A stretch of DNA of 64,000 nucleotides from Lates calcarifer (Eukaryota > Chordata > Actinopteri > Centropomidae): positions 13,481,592 through 13,545,591 of the forward strand of contig NC_066848.1 of NCBI RefSeq assembly GCF_001640805.2, read 5' to 3'. The notes beneath the pieces were generated by a model. It was given only the letters and a program-made list of their open reading frames with translations, was not told where the DNA came from and did not search any database. Both the position numbers and the translations under genes were made by a program. Below, piece after piece: positions 11,470 through 21,866 of the stretch. Numbering within the stretch: the first letter of the stretch is position 1; each line of letters starts with the position of its first letter.

Positions 11470-14400
11470 GAGACAACACATAGAACACATATCCTTCCTG
11501 CGCTCTCTCCAGAGACGATCCTTCCTGGCTTGCATAAGACATTCAGCAAATTCCACAACATTTCCTAAAACCAACCCTGGGCCCAGTGGTGAGCTGCTGC
11601 GCTCTTGAGGGACCGCTGTCCATTGCGCTGTTCCAGATGTTCTATAAATAACTAAAACAAACAGAATTTGCCTCATCCACATGTGTTAAGTTCACATGCT
11701 GTAATCACAGAGAGAGAGAGCAGGAGAAGATAGAGAGGCAAACAGCTGGAGCCCTCAGTAGAACTAGAACTAATGCAGCTCTCCCTAGTGGCCTGGAGTG
11801 GTTCCTGCGCACATACAGCTGTGGACATGCAGGTGGGTGCAGAAGGCTGATTGTCATGGTTTGGAGTGGTGGGACATTTAGATGTAATCTCTCACAGCCT
11901 GAGATGTTTTTCATCCTGTCCTGTTTTTGTTTATATTAAGTTGCTAATTGAGGAAATTGGTATTTGGAGCCTTTAAACATATATGTAGGTCCAAAATGTA
12001 GTTGGAGGACAAGACAGGAAAGAGGAAGGGAATAAAATGTGGAAGAAGTGCAATTATGGAGAAAATGGCTGGCGGCAAAGGATCACAAAGAACTAACGAC
12101 AAAGCTGTGAATGCAGCTTTGGAGAGCACTGAGCACAAGTATACGTGTTCAGCCATATGTCAAGGTCGCACAGCGGTGGCCCTCCTTTGGAACAAAAACA
12201 GATCAAAGTTCTCCCCTCCCTGTCTCTCTCTCTCTCTGTCATTGTCCCACTGCTTCACTGACTCGACCACTGAGCAGAATCTGCACTGATGGCACCCAGT
12301 GGAACTCCAGCATGCATCTGGAAGAGCGGCGAGAGAGGAAATGAGTGTGTGTGTGTGTGTGAGACAGAGACAGAGACAGAGAATAGATATGCATGTTCAT
12401 GTCACGCAGTCCAGAGCCAGGAGATGTTTGTGTCACTGAAGGCAGGATGGAGGTTCTGGCTGCTCCCACAGGCCTCACGCAGGTAACATCTGTCTACAAA
12501 CACTGAGACCCACATACCTGAAAACATTTCTCGTAGCTGACGGTAACATGTAGTAGATAATACAACACAAAATAATAAAGTGAACAAAACACCTCAACTG
12601 ACTCCTCTCAGTAAACTAACTTAACCTGGTCTTGAAATACGCAGTCTCACAGTCACAGTCGCTGCCAAGAGCTGATGATGTTAGAAGGCATCAGAACCAA
12701 ACCTAAGCGGTAAATCAAGAGACTCAGCGTTTGACAGCAGGATTATTTACAAGTGAGGGCAAAAGCAATTATGTGATTGACTGCTGTTTAGGGGCAGTAA
12801 TGTGGGAGTTATTTTGCACCGCGGTGATAAAGAGAGAGCTGAGCCACAAAAAGCAATCACACACATTTAAAATACAACTCGCCGGCAGGGACGCTGCACA
12901 CAAACGTCCTCTCGAGCCGCCACTGCAAGTGGGAGCTTCAGAATTTATTTGCATATACATGTTTGTAGGCTGAGATGTTTTTACTGACCTCTTGAATCTT
13001 GCAGTCATTAAAGGCCCTATTTGCTTCATTCACTGAATCTATTTACTTTTGACTTTATTCTTAATATATTTCTTCCACGTATCACAGTCTGGAGCAATTA
13101 AATGCAGTGGCTTCATAATGATAGTATATACACATACAATAGCAGCTTTAAATTACCATACTGTAAGTAGTCACGGTAAGTTATTGTGTGAATGACATGC
13201 AATCCAGTAACAGCAGAGAATCACAAAAATAAATGTCTAGTGTGTTTTGTATGTGTGTGTTATGGAGGATCAGGGGAGAGGATCAGGATTGGGTGGGGTG
13301 GGGGTGCAACCTGTGTGCACGTGAGCAGAAGGTATCCACATACACGCAGGTGCACACACAAACACACAATGCATATGTGAATATATGAACATATGCATGG
13401 ACATGAGCACACAAACAGGATAGCAGACAAACACATGCAGGGGCATACGCACAGACGAAACATCTACATAACTGCGTCGAAGTCTAACTTACAAAAACTA
13501 ACCTTGTCTTCTCATTTGTGAGCAGTGCACACTCAGTTTGTTAAAGTGTACAGATATATTTCTAAACAAAGCCATTGTCATCACATACTGGGGGAGGGTA
13601 CAATAACAGGAACATTACAGTGTGGTGCAATCAAATACAATAGCCCTGCAATAAATGATACTGTTAAGGTTAGGTGTAGTCGTAACATTCAGTTCACTGA
13701 CAATGTGTCAGAGAGGTGAGGATTTAATATGACTGACACATGTAAAGGTGTAGTTTGTGGAGTTGTACTGGGTTGTCCCTCTTTTGTCACCCCCCACCCC
13801 CACCCCTGTACTTAACAATATTATTAACTGGGGTCACGCTAACTGAGATGGTAGAGTATTGGATCATCTAAAAATATTGAGTGACAAAATATTGGTAAGT
13901 GCAAAAGATGTGCAGGAATTTTTGCTTATTTTTAACACAAAGTTACACTGTCATATAAAGTGGTGACAGTTTCCAGCAATGAAGCGATGCCACATCATCA
14001 CTGATATTCAGCGTAGTCTTGCTTCAATATTACACTCATGTGATGATGCATGTGATTATATGACAGCCAATGAATCAAGGTCAGATTCAATCCACACACT
14101 TTCGCTCTTGATATGTCAATGTGAAATCTGAAGCAATGATAACATAAAACAGAATTTGAAAATAGTTTATGGGCTCAAAGTTGCTTTAAATATATATAAA
14201 TTTTATCTGGTCATCTGGTACTCTGCAGACTACATTTCACACCTGAGTGCAAAGTAGGTGACCCAGAACAGAACAGAACAGAGCAGAGCAGAGCAGAGCC
14301 ATGCTGGACCATACTGGCTCCCAAGCTGTCCTGCTGTACAGCACACCTTCAACACCGTGGCTGCAGCTGCTCTGTCCTGTCTCGCATGTGCATTTTGCGT

Positions 14401-14917
14401 ATGTGCGTGTGTGCCTCTACTTGTGTGTACGTATCCCCCTGCACAGGGTCTGTCTGACCGCAGCTGTCCCTACCTCTATGCGGGTCTCCAGGGCAAGGCT
14501 GACCTCTCTCTCCCGAAACCACTTCAAAGAGACCTGGGACAGGCTGAAGGGGTACGGGGTGCAGGGGCCGGCCGGCACGGCTGCTGCTTCCCTAGGCTTT
14601 GGGAGCTGGGGACCTGGGGCTGGAGTTAAGGTTAAGAGGGGGGTGGGAGGGAAAAGCAGAGCAGGGTTGGGTGTGTTGGAGGAGGTGAAGGGAGTCCCAA
14701 ACATGGATGGGGATGAGAGGGGGGGCGGGGGGTGTTGTTGGGGTAAGGGGTATGTGTGTGGCAGGAGGACAGAGACAGGAGGTATGGGACTGGAGATAGG
14801 GATGTTGTTACAGTCGAAAGCTGGAAGTTTATCTGTGTGCGTGTTTGTGCATGCTGTTCAACCTGGACAGACCTCCTGTGCTCTGGTGTCAAGAGTGTTG
14901 GAGTGTCAGGGGTTTGC

Positions 14918-14920
<3 letters not shown>

Positions 14921-14962
<42 letters not shown>
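14921..14962. repeat. (GT)n microsatellite
   Basis: About 21 uninterrupted TG units. It follows 300 bp of G-rich sequence and produces the longest spurious frame in the upstream region. Confidence 0.95.
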
Positions 14963-14964
<2 letters not shown>

Positions 14965-15275
14965 ATTCACTCAGCAGCACACCATCTCATCCACAGGGAC
15001 TCAGGGGTCCAGCTTGGTAAAAACTAACGGCACCATCCCAGTGGAAAAGACAGATTACCGCACATGGAGAAGGAATGGCAAAATACTGTAACTGGAACAC
15101 CTGACAGAATTGTGCAATCTGGTTTAACTGAAACAGAAATAAGTACATTTTTGAAGCTTACAGTTTTCAAAAAAGTCACATCAAATGAAGAAGAATCAGT
15201 GTTTTTCTGAAAAATAAATCAATACAGAGAAGGTCAGACGTATTTGGATTTCATCACACTGTAAGGTTTTTTAGC

Positions 15276-15460
15276 CATGCTAGCAACATGGATCTAAGGA
15301 TGCTCCACCACTTCAGTCCAGACCGAAATATGTCATCAACTATTTAATGGGTTGGTATGAAACTGTGTACATTTATGGTTCGCTGAGGAGGAACCCTAAA
15401 GACTATGGTGATCCAATGAGCTTTCTGTTAATGCCACCGTGAGGTTTAGAAATGTGTTTT
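15276..15460 (+). repeat. Partial copy of the 'tagccatgctagca' interspersed repeat (copy B)
   Basis: Starts with 'tagccatgctagcaacatgg' and continues 'ctccaccacttcagtccaga', 'ccgaaatatgtcatcaacta', 'ctatggtgatccaatgag' and 'gccaccgtgaggttta'. These blocks are the left part of the repeat also seen at 16366-16855. The copy is truncated on the right. Confidence 0.7.
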
Positions 15461-16365
15461 TGAGGAATTCTCCACTATTAGATAGATTGCAAACTTACCA
15501 CACATCTCACATGTGTGGCAATGGCGCACATGAGCTCTGTTTGGAGCTTTTTTTCCCCCTTTCTCTCTCGAAAACCTAACATGCCTGAAGTTCAGAAACA
15601 CACACCATGTGGTGCACTCGTGTGTAACATCATGCACTGATGAGCAAAACATACCTAGAGGTTCCCACCTTAACATGTTGTTCCTCTACAGCTGATGTGA
15701 CTGACTGGACAGAATCACTCTTCCACTGCAAAGACTGTACATAATGATGCCTCAAGGGAACCCAGAAAATAGACTAGTGCACTGATTGTAACATCACTGT
15801 TTATCCAAGCTCCTTTAAAATGGAGGTCATGTAGAGAATAACATATTAGAGCCTACAGAAACCATATGAACCCAAGTGTTTTTATATTGGGTCATTCAGC
15901 ACAAAACAAGCTCTTCACATCTTCTATATTTGTCATTTTTAGACATTGTTGGAAAGTTGTTTTGGAAGGTGCTTTTTACTTATTTTTATTTACTTTTTAC
16001 AGTAGTTTCTGATCAGGCTACGTTCCAAGAACATTATTCATGTGCAAACATTCAGACATGACCTCTCCAGATGACTCTATCAGTACAAACACATGAAAGG
16101 GGAATATGACATAACAGACTTCAATCAATCATTTAGTCACACAGAACAATCTTTTAAAAAGATGGTATTGAATAGAGGGAACAGTGAGAGAGAACATGAC
16201 AGAACCTTCAGTTATCAGGCAGCAACGTGGCCTTGCCGAAGAAAAGTGGCCCTGGAGAGCCAAGCCACTATGTAGGTAAACACTTGTCCAGCAAGGACGC
16301 TTATTTTGTAATAGATGCTATTCCCTTGAAGAGATGGAGGTGATTACCATTATAGTGGAGTGATT

Positions 16366-16830
16366 GTTAGCCATACTAACAGCATAGCTCTGTGGATGGT
16401 GTTCTGTCTGTTGGTCAGTTGACCTGCCACTCTGGTCCAAACTGTCCAAACAATTACTGGATGAACACAAAATTTTGTACATTAGCACCACCATGAGGCT
16501 GACATTTGTGGTTTTAAGGGAAAGGTTTCAGCATCTATGGATTGCTATGAGATTTGGTACAGACATTTGTCACTTCAGAATCCCATCTTCCTGTAAAAAC
16601 TCTTTTCAATTGCTATGATCAAAATACTAAAAATGTAAATCTGTTGATTACCTCCTAAACTAATAACATTCCCATCAGCCTCAGCTGCAGCCTCAGCTTT
16701 GTGTTTAATGCTAATAAGCAAATGTTAGAATTCTAAAGCATTAAAGATGGTGAGCATGGTAAATATTACACTCGCTAAACAGCATTTAGCTCAAAGTAGC
16801 ACTCTACTTATGTACAGCCTCACAAAACAG
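16366..16830 (+). mobile_element. Near full-length 'tagccatgctagca' repeat (copy C), probable non-autonomous DNA transposon
   Basis: The left end 'ttagccatactaacag' and the right end, read in reverse complement as 'cagccatgctagctg', form imperfect terminal inverted repeats (about 10 of 12 core positions match). Between them lie 'tctggtccaaactg', 'gcaccaccatgaggctgaca', 'cccatcagcctcagctgcag' and 'gctaataagcaaatgtta'. No coding capacity was seen. A target-site duplication was not found, so the transposon class is uncertain. Confidence 0.6.
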
Positions 16831-17710
16831 CTAGCATGGCTGTAAATCCATAGTCCTGTTCATGTGCGTTATGTTTTCGTACGTTGTCTACAGATAGATT
16901 TTCACTTAGAGTTATCCTTGTGCTTTGATTCAAACCTATCGATCATTTTTCATAATATACTGTGTTGGAAATTTTTCCTGTCATGTTTTTTGTGGCAGTG
17001 CGATGCAGAACCAACATTTTTATGTGAAGTTGTTTGTATGTGTGCTTGCGTGTGCATGTGTGTATGTGTGTGTCAGAGGGACACGTCTGGCCACAGCAAT
17101 GGCAACAGAAGGTCTCCCCTGTGTTGCCTTTTTCCTTTTCAAGCTGTCTCTTTACCCCCACCTCTACTGCCCCTCCTGCACACACACACACACAAACACA
17201 CACACACCTTCCCTGGCTGCTGGTTTCTGCTCATACTCCCCCTCCGCGCACACACACAGGGCTGTGAGCAAAAGGCCAGCTGATGGCAATATGTGTATGT
17301 GTGTTAAGAGAGGCCACAACGGTACACACATATAATATCTGACACGCTAGGTCCACCTGTGTCTGCACAGCCATGGCCCCATACCTATACCCTCTGCCAC
17401 TGCTGCCCAGCTCCACACACAACACCATCTGGGGAGACAGACCGACAGAGAGTAGAAAAGAAGAGGGAACAAATGAGGGAGGGCGTTGTTGTGCCAGAAA
17501 TGTCAATAAATTAAGATGATACCTTTTAAAGTTACATTATTGTACCATTCTCAATTTTAAAATGTTAGTACACTAATCATAGAGTACTTTTTCCTGTGAA
17601 AACATGGAGAGAGAAGGGATTTAGTGGGATGGGAGAAGAGGAAAAGGCACACTTGAGTTCTATCTCTTAAGGTGAATGACCAAACCTATGCTGGATGCCC
17701 ACCATCTCAC

Positions 17711-18095
17711 TGGGGCTGTCACGATCATGAAATTTTAGTTGATTATTACTTGTTTTACAAATAATTGTGTATAAGAACAATTTGTCATTTTCAGTTCATT
17801 TAATGCCACTATTATAGTATAAGCCTAATCATTGTTTAATTATGCATACTAATTTAAACGTTTGTTGGCACTAATTCTCTCCTCATGCAACAAGATAACA
17901 TCATAAAAGGGTGGAAAACAACATGGAAATAGTGATGGAAATGCTACATTTCTATTAGCCTCATCCAGCTGTTTCTATACAGATGAATGAAAACAAACCT
18001 AGTGATTATACAAAATGATTGCAGCCATCTAAAATAATTGCAATCAGTGATTATGTAATAACAATAATATTAATAATAATATTGTGACAGGCCTT
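17711..18095. mobile_element. hAT-superfamily MITE, 385 bp, with 8-bp target-site duplication
   Basis: The terminal inverted repeats are TGGGGCTGTCACGAT (17711-17725) and, at the right end, ATTGTGACAGGCCTT (18081-18095); 11 of 15 positions pair. The element is flanked on both sides by the identical octamer CATCTCAC (17703-17710 and 18096-18103). Eight-base duplications and short inverted ends are hallmarks of hAT transposons. The interior is AT-rich and has no coding capacity. Confidence 0.85.
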
Positions 18096-19069
18096 CATCT
18101 CACCATCGCCCTTAACAACATTGAGGAGGGCAGCTGATCCTGCTGGCTTGAAACAAGCCACACAGGAATCCAAAAAATGCATTGTATCAACAATCTTAAA
18201 TGTCCACTGAACAGTTTGGTTTCCACTAGACTGATCAACTGTTGAGTACAGATTTCAGTCATGTGCCATGCAGCTGTCTGATGCATCTGGCTGTAAACAG
18301 CATTTAAGATACCACAGTGCATTAATGTGAAGAGGCTGTAGGGATTGCTGACCCGACTGACTTACAGTTAAATGTTTGCTCAGTTACTCAGAAACCTCAA
18401 TATTTCTGTAAACAATAAACTTAAAATATGGATACTAACTAGCCTTATTATACATGAAATACATGGGTGTTTTGGCTACAAAATTAAACATGTGAGCCAT
18501 TTACTGCCATGCTCTGTTGACTTTTAAAGGGGAACTCCACCAATTTTACATCCGTAGATCAGTAACAGTTACGTTATTAAAATGAAATGAAACCATGTGA
18601 GACATTTAGGTGAGCAATGTCTCTTAGTAGAACAGATAACAACTCATAAACATCTGAAACATAGCAGGGGAATCTAGACTTGTAAGCGGTCACAAAACAA
18701 GTTAACAGCTGAGTAAAAAGTGCAATGTCTTCCTCCAAATTGTAGCAAAAGTATAAAGCAGCAAATACAAAAACTCAACTATAGTAGGCAAAGCCTCAAA
18801 CTTGTACTTAAGTACAATACTTGATTAAATATGCATTTGAATAGAACAGAGTTATCAATAAAGTTATTTAAACACCTGTGTTTTTCATCCAGTTTGGGCG
18901 ATTTTCATTAACACTGTGAAACTAAGAGGCAACTACCATTAAAACTTCAGTACACACCTGTTGACTTTGACTACCCTGAACTGAGAACTTTTTTCAGCAC
19001 GCTCCATTGTGGTAGGCCCCTATCTTTACTCACAAGTAAGGATGGGTTACTGAGCGGGCCTACTGAGCA

Positions 19070-19340
19070 CAGGTCCAGGGGCTCAACAACCACAAAGAGA
19101 TGCAAAACAAGTAAAGAGATGCAGAATGAATGCAAGGAGACACAAAGTATCTAAAAGAGATGCAAAACATGTACAAAGAGACAAAAAACTACCACAACGA
19201 GATACAAATTGAGTATGAGTAGACACAAAATACCTTCAAAGATGTGCACAATGACCACAGTGAAAAGAAAAAAAAGAGTAAACAGAGATGCAAAAGAATT
19301 TTAAAAAGAGGTTCAAAACATGTAAATGATGTTAAGTGGA
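19070..19340. repeat. Degenerate minisatellite, period about 20 bp
   Basis: Variants of 'acaaagagatgcaaaac' recur roughly every 20 bp between about 19085 and 19330. The array is bracketed by the motif 'caggggctc' near 19076 and again near 19372. It resembles a common fish repeat. It ends about 100 bp before the CpG-rich block. Confidence 0.75.
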
Positions 19341-19509
19341 AGGGGTGGGTAATCTTTCGCATGTCTGTGCTCAGGGGCTCGTTGTGTAACAGTGTACGTC
19401 TCCACACATCCACATACCATTCCCTCCATGACATCCAACAGTATTGCTGAGGCCTCTTCCCGTCCGGCTGCCACAGATAAACAGCCCTAACACCTGACTC
19501 TCGCGATGG

Positions 19510-19517
19510 TACGCGTA
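19510..19517. promoter_or_regulatory. TACGCGTA palindrome in the CpG-rich block
   Basis: Perfect 8-bp palindrome. A second ACGCGT core is at 19633-19638. Function is not known. Confidence 0.4.
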
Positions 19518-19663
19518 TTAGCCGGCACGGGCACACGGGATGTGGGAATGGGATGAAGTGGAGGAGGAGAACTAGACGCCGAGCTAAAACAGTTAAAACC
19601 GAAAACGGCAGGACGAAGTGAGACGGTAGGATACGCGTGTTTGTGTGTGTACGTGTATGCTTG

Positions 19664-19675
19664 TGCGCATGCACG
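19664..19675. promoter_or_regulatory. NRF1-like site
   Basis: TGCGCATGCACG matches the NRF1 consensus YGCGCAYGCGCR at 11 of 12 positions (position 10 is A instead of G). NRF1 sites are typical of CpG-island promoters. Confidence 0.5.
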
Positions 19676-19705
19676 AGAGAAAAGGGGGGTTGCAGTTTCT
19701 CTGGC

Positions 19706-19713
19706 TGACGTCA
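19706..19713. promoter_or_regulatory. Perfect cAMP response element TGACGTCA
   Basis: Exact 8-bp palindromic CREB/ATF site inside the CpG-dense block. Sites of this type in CpG-rich promoters usually lie close to the transcription start. Confidence 0.6.
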
Positions 19714-19719
19714 CCAGCT

Positions 19720-19967
19720 TTCCTGAAAGTCAAAACAACCGTTGGCTGCGGTAACGGTAGCTTTCGTAGCTTCTCGGAAATCCGTTTGGAAATTCGTTTG
19801 AAGCGTTTAACGACTAATTTCTGCCTCGGGGTGCAACGCAAACTGCGACGGTTGAGTAGCACTTAACGGTGTAGCTTAGCTTGCAGTCCAGCATAGCTTT
19901 CCGTTACGGTTACGAGCGGTTTATGAACAGCAGGTGCACGGGAATACCAACGCACCTGCAGCCACAG
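19720..19967 (+). other. akt3: Candidate untranslated first exon of akt3 (5' end not defined)
   Basis: CpG-rich sequence ending CCACAG|GTAACG, a good splice donor at 19968. The matching acceptor would be GAGCAG at 26258-26263, giving a 6.3-kb 5'UTR intron. The 5' boundary given is arbitrary and was chosen downstream of the CRE. An ATG at 19923 is open for exactly 15 codons to the donor. Transcript data are needed to prove that this exon exists. Confidence 0.4.
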
Positions 19968-20221
19968 GTAACGCTGTCAGCTAGCCGCACTTTTGTCACA
20001 GTAAACATAACATAAACCGCATTAAAGCTCGCTAGATAATGTGTTTTTATGTCACAATAATGTCAGTAAGGTGGTGGTGATCACTTGGTAATGATGCTTA
20101 GTGCTAGCACAGTCTGCATCCCTGTTTAGAAAAAGGGTAATGTTCATATTATTATTCTCATGCTTAAGACTCATGGAACATGCAACATGCTGCAGCTTAA
20201 CCGCCAGTGACGTAGATGATG

Positions 20222-20950
20222 CAGTGCTGCAGTGTAACTAAGTACATTTACTCAAGTACTCTACTCATATAGCACACAGTTTTTACTTTATATTTCTTCT
20301 GCACTACATTTCAGGGAGAATGTTGTATTTTTTGCTCCACTACTTTTATCTCTTATCTATTAGCTCCTTTACAGATTGAGCTTTTTCCTACCAGACATAT
20401 GAAAAGCTTATAAAATATGATGCTTGTTATAGATTGCCCAACAATATGAGTAAAGATGAAACAATGACTCAATTAGTTGTTCAACAGAAAATCAATCTGC
20501 AAATATACTGATAATTGTTTGTGAGGATTTTTTGCTTTCTCTATTAATTGTTTTAATACATTAATTAGATTTTTTAATTTTATTTTGATGTTTGGACTAC
20601 TGGTTTTGTGAGGCTGTCACTTTGGGCTTTGTGTAGTTCTGATGGCATTTCTCACTATTTTCCAAAGTATCACCAGCCGATCAATCATTAGTTATCATTT
20701 GTTTCAGTTATATTTGAAATACTTTAAAAAGTATGTCCATCTCAACCACCTGCAGCAGTCAAATGCTGCTAACGTGATAATCTGTCCCCAGTGAGTACAT
20801 CTACTTTTGATACTTGAAGTGCATTAAGCTACTAATGCTTTTATTTTTCTACTTAAGTACAATTATGAATGCAGGACTTTAACTTGTAATGGAGTACTAT
20901 AATCTGGTATTTCATTTTAGTTAAGTAACTGATCTCAATACTGCATCCTT
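20222..20950 (+). repeat. 'aagtacatttactcaagtac' teleost repeat, interrupted by another repeat
   Basis: The left half begins 'gtaactaagtacatttactc', followed by 'tttcttctgcactacatttc' and 'tttgctccactacttttatc'. The right half, 'tacttaagtacaattatgaa' then 'gcaggactttaacttgtaa' and 'aagtaactgatctcaatact', runs from about 20780 to 20943. Both halves are typical of one widespread fish repeat. The middle (about 20455-20710) appears to be a separate inserted repeat. Confidence 0.65.
20455..20710 (-). repeat. 'gctgcaactaac' type teleost repeat, inserted in the 20222-20950 repeat
   Basis: Degenerate blocks in reverse sense: 'caattagttgttcaacagaa', 'aatcaatctgcaaatatactg', 'cactattttccaaagtat' and 'ccgatcaatcattagttatc'. 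They match the family at 21641-21866 read on the other strand. A second fragment of similar type lies at about 21145-21250. Confidence 0.5.
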
Positions 20951-21640
20951 TACTGACTGCGTGTCCTGCATGTTCACATTCACCATGTTGATTTTCATAA
21001 CTATAGTAGAGAGGAACAGCAAATTAGGCCTGACTTGATTTGTGACTGCACAAGTGCATGGCCAGAAAAACCTTCCAAAGGGCCATGGGGCAAAAAAGGT
21101 TCATTATTTCCCCAGGCACCCAAAAACCAACCAGTAGCCTTAAGCGAAAATTATTAGCTGATTGATTGATTGACAAAAAATTGGCAGCAGTTTTGGTAAT
21201 TGATCAATGATTTGTTAAGGAAACTGGCTTCTCAAATGTGAATTTTGCTTGGTGGAGGATTGAAGGACCCAGCATCTGTGATAATGAATTGTGTAATTAA
21301 TAAAATTATGTGGACTCAAATGATATTTTGTAAACCCAAGGCTTTTGGCTCAGGGAGGTTACCTGCTTTGCCTGGTTGGTAATCCAGCCTTGCACACAGG
21401 TCCACATGTATGATAAAGACAGTATGTCACAGTCATGGCAGAGAATAATATTGTTCATGATAATGATGATGATAATGATGGGTTTAGAGATAATGATGCT
21501 GAAATGTAGGTAACACTGAGTATTGAAAACTGTCCAGTACTATTTCAAATCACATTTGTACAAAGCCAGTGTTTGATCTTTTATCTCTTGTATTTTCCTC
21601 TTATATGGACTACACACCTAAGATACACTCTCTTACATAA

Positions 21641-21866
21641 GGCTGCAACTAACAATTATTATCATTATCAGTTAATTTGCTGAACATTTTCACAGTTTTA
21701 AGTCTATAAAAATGTTTCTTTGATTGTGTTGTCCAACCAACAGAGGTAAGATATTCAATTTGCAAAGATTGAAAACAGAGAAAAGTGGATAATACTCAGT
21801 TTTAGTGGCTGGTACCAGCTTTCTTGATATCTTTGCTTAAAAAATGACTCACAAAATTAATTATCC
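21641..21866 (+). repeat. 'gctgcaactaac' type teleost repeat
   Basis: Reads 'ggctgcaactaacaattatt', 'agtctataaaaatgtttctt', 'ttgtccaaccaacagaggta' and 'aaaaaatgactcacaaaatt'. These are hallmark blocks of a repeat abundant in percomorph fish genomes. It is noncoding and its family name is not assigned. Confidence 0.75.

Larger units (their letters stand above)
1..19439. other. Upstream noncoding region, no gene recognised
   Basis: No reading frame with a recognisable domain or splice structure was found on either strand. The longer open frames (for example 14301-14963 +) run through GT or CA arrays and G-rich low-complexity sequence. Content that can be named: microsatellites, the teleost interspersed repeat at 9383-9600, three copies of a 'tagccatgctagca' repeat, a 385-bp hAT MITE at 17711-18095 and a minisatellite near 19.1-19.3 kb. 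The stretches 1-2490, 2900-5200, 6650-7900 and 11700-14200 hold nothing else I can name, apart from weak conserved-element candidates noted separately. Confidence 0.7.
19440..20000 (+). promoter_or_regulatory. CpG-dense block, candidate akt3 promoter
   Basis: Around 40 CpG dinucleotides occur in about 520 bp, in sharp contrast to the CpG-poor flanks. The block contains a perfect cAMP response element, an NRF1-like site, and ACGCGT twice. A strong donor sequence follows at 19968. The position, 6.3 kb before the ATG exon in an otherwise gene-free region, fits a TATA-less promoter for akt3. Transcription in the other direction, or both, is equally possible from sequence alone. Confidence 0.6.

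Noticed and set aside
14301..14963. 220-codon + frame in the upstream region
   Set aside because: G-rich and GT-repeat translation ending in a VC repeat. No splice context or family resemblance was found.
18528..18600. 'aaaggggaactccaccaatt' sequence as a possible further interspersed repeat
   Set aside because: The opening words resemble a fish repeat, but the match fades within about 40 bp, so no feature was called.
1..19439. Expected upstream neighbour gene (for example zbtb18, next to AKT3 in mammals)
   Set aside because: No zinc-finger or BTB-like coding sequence was found in any frame. The neighbour must lie outside or synteny differs.
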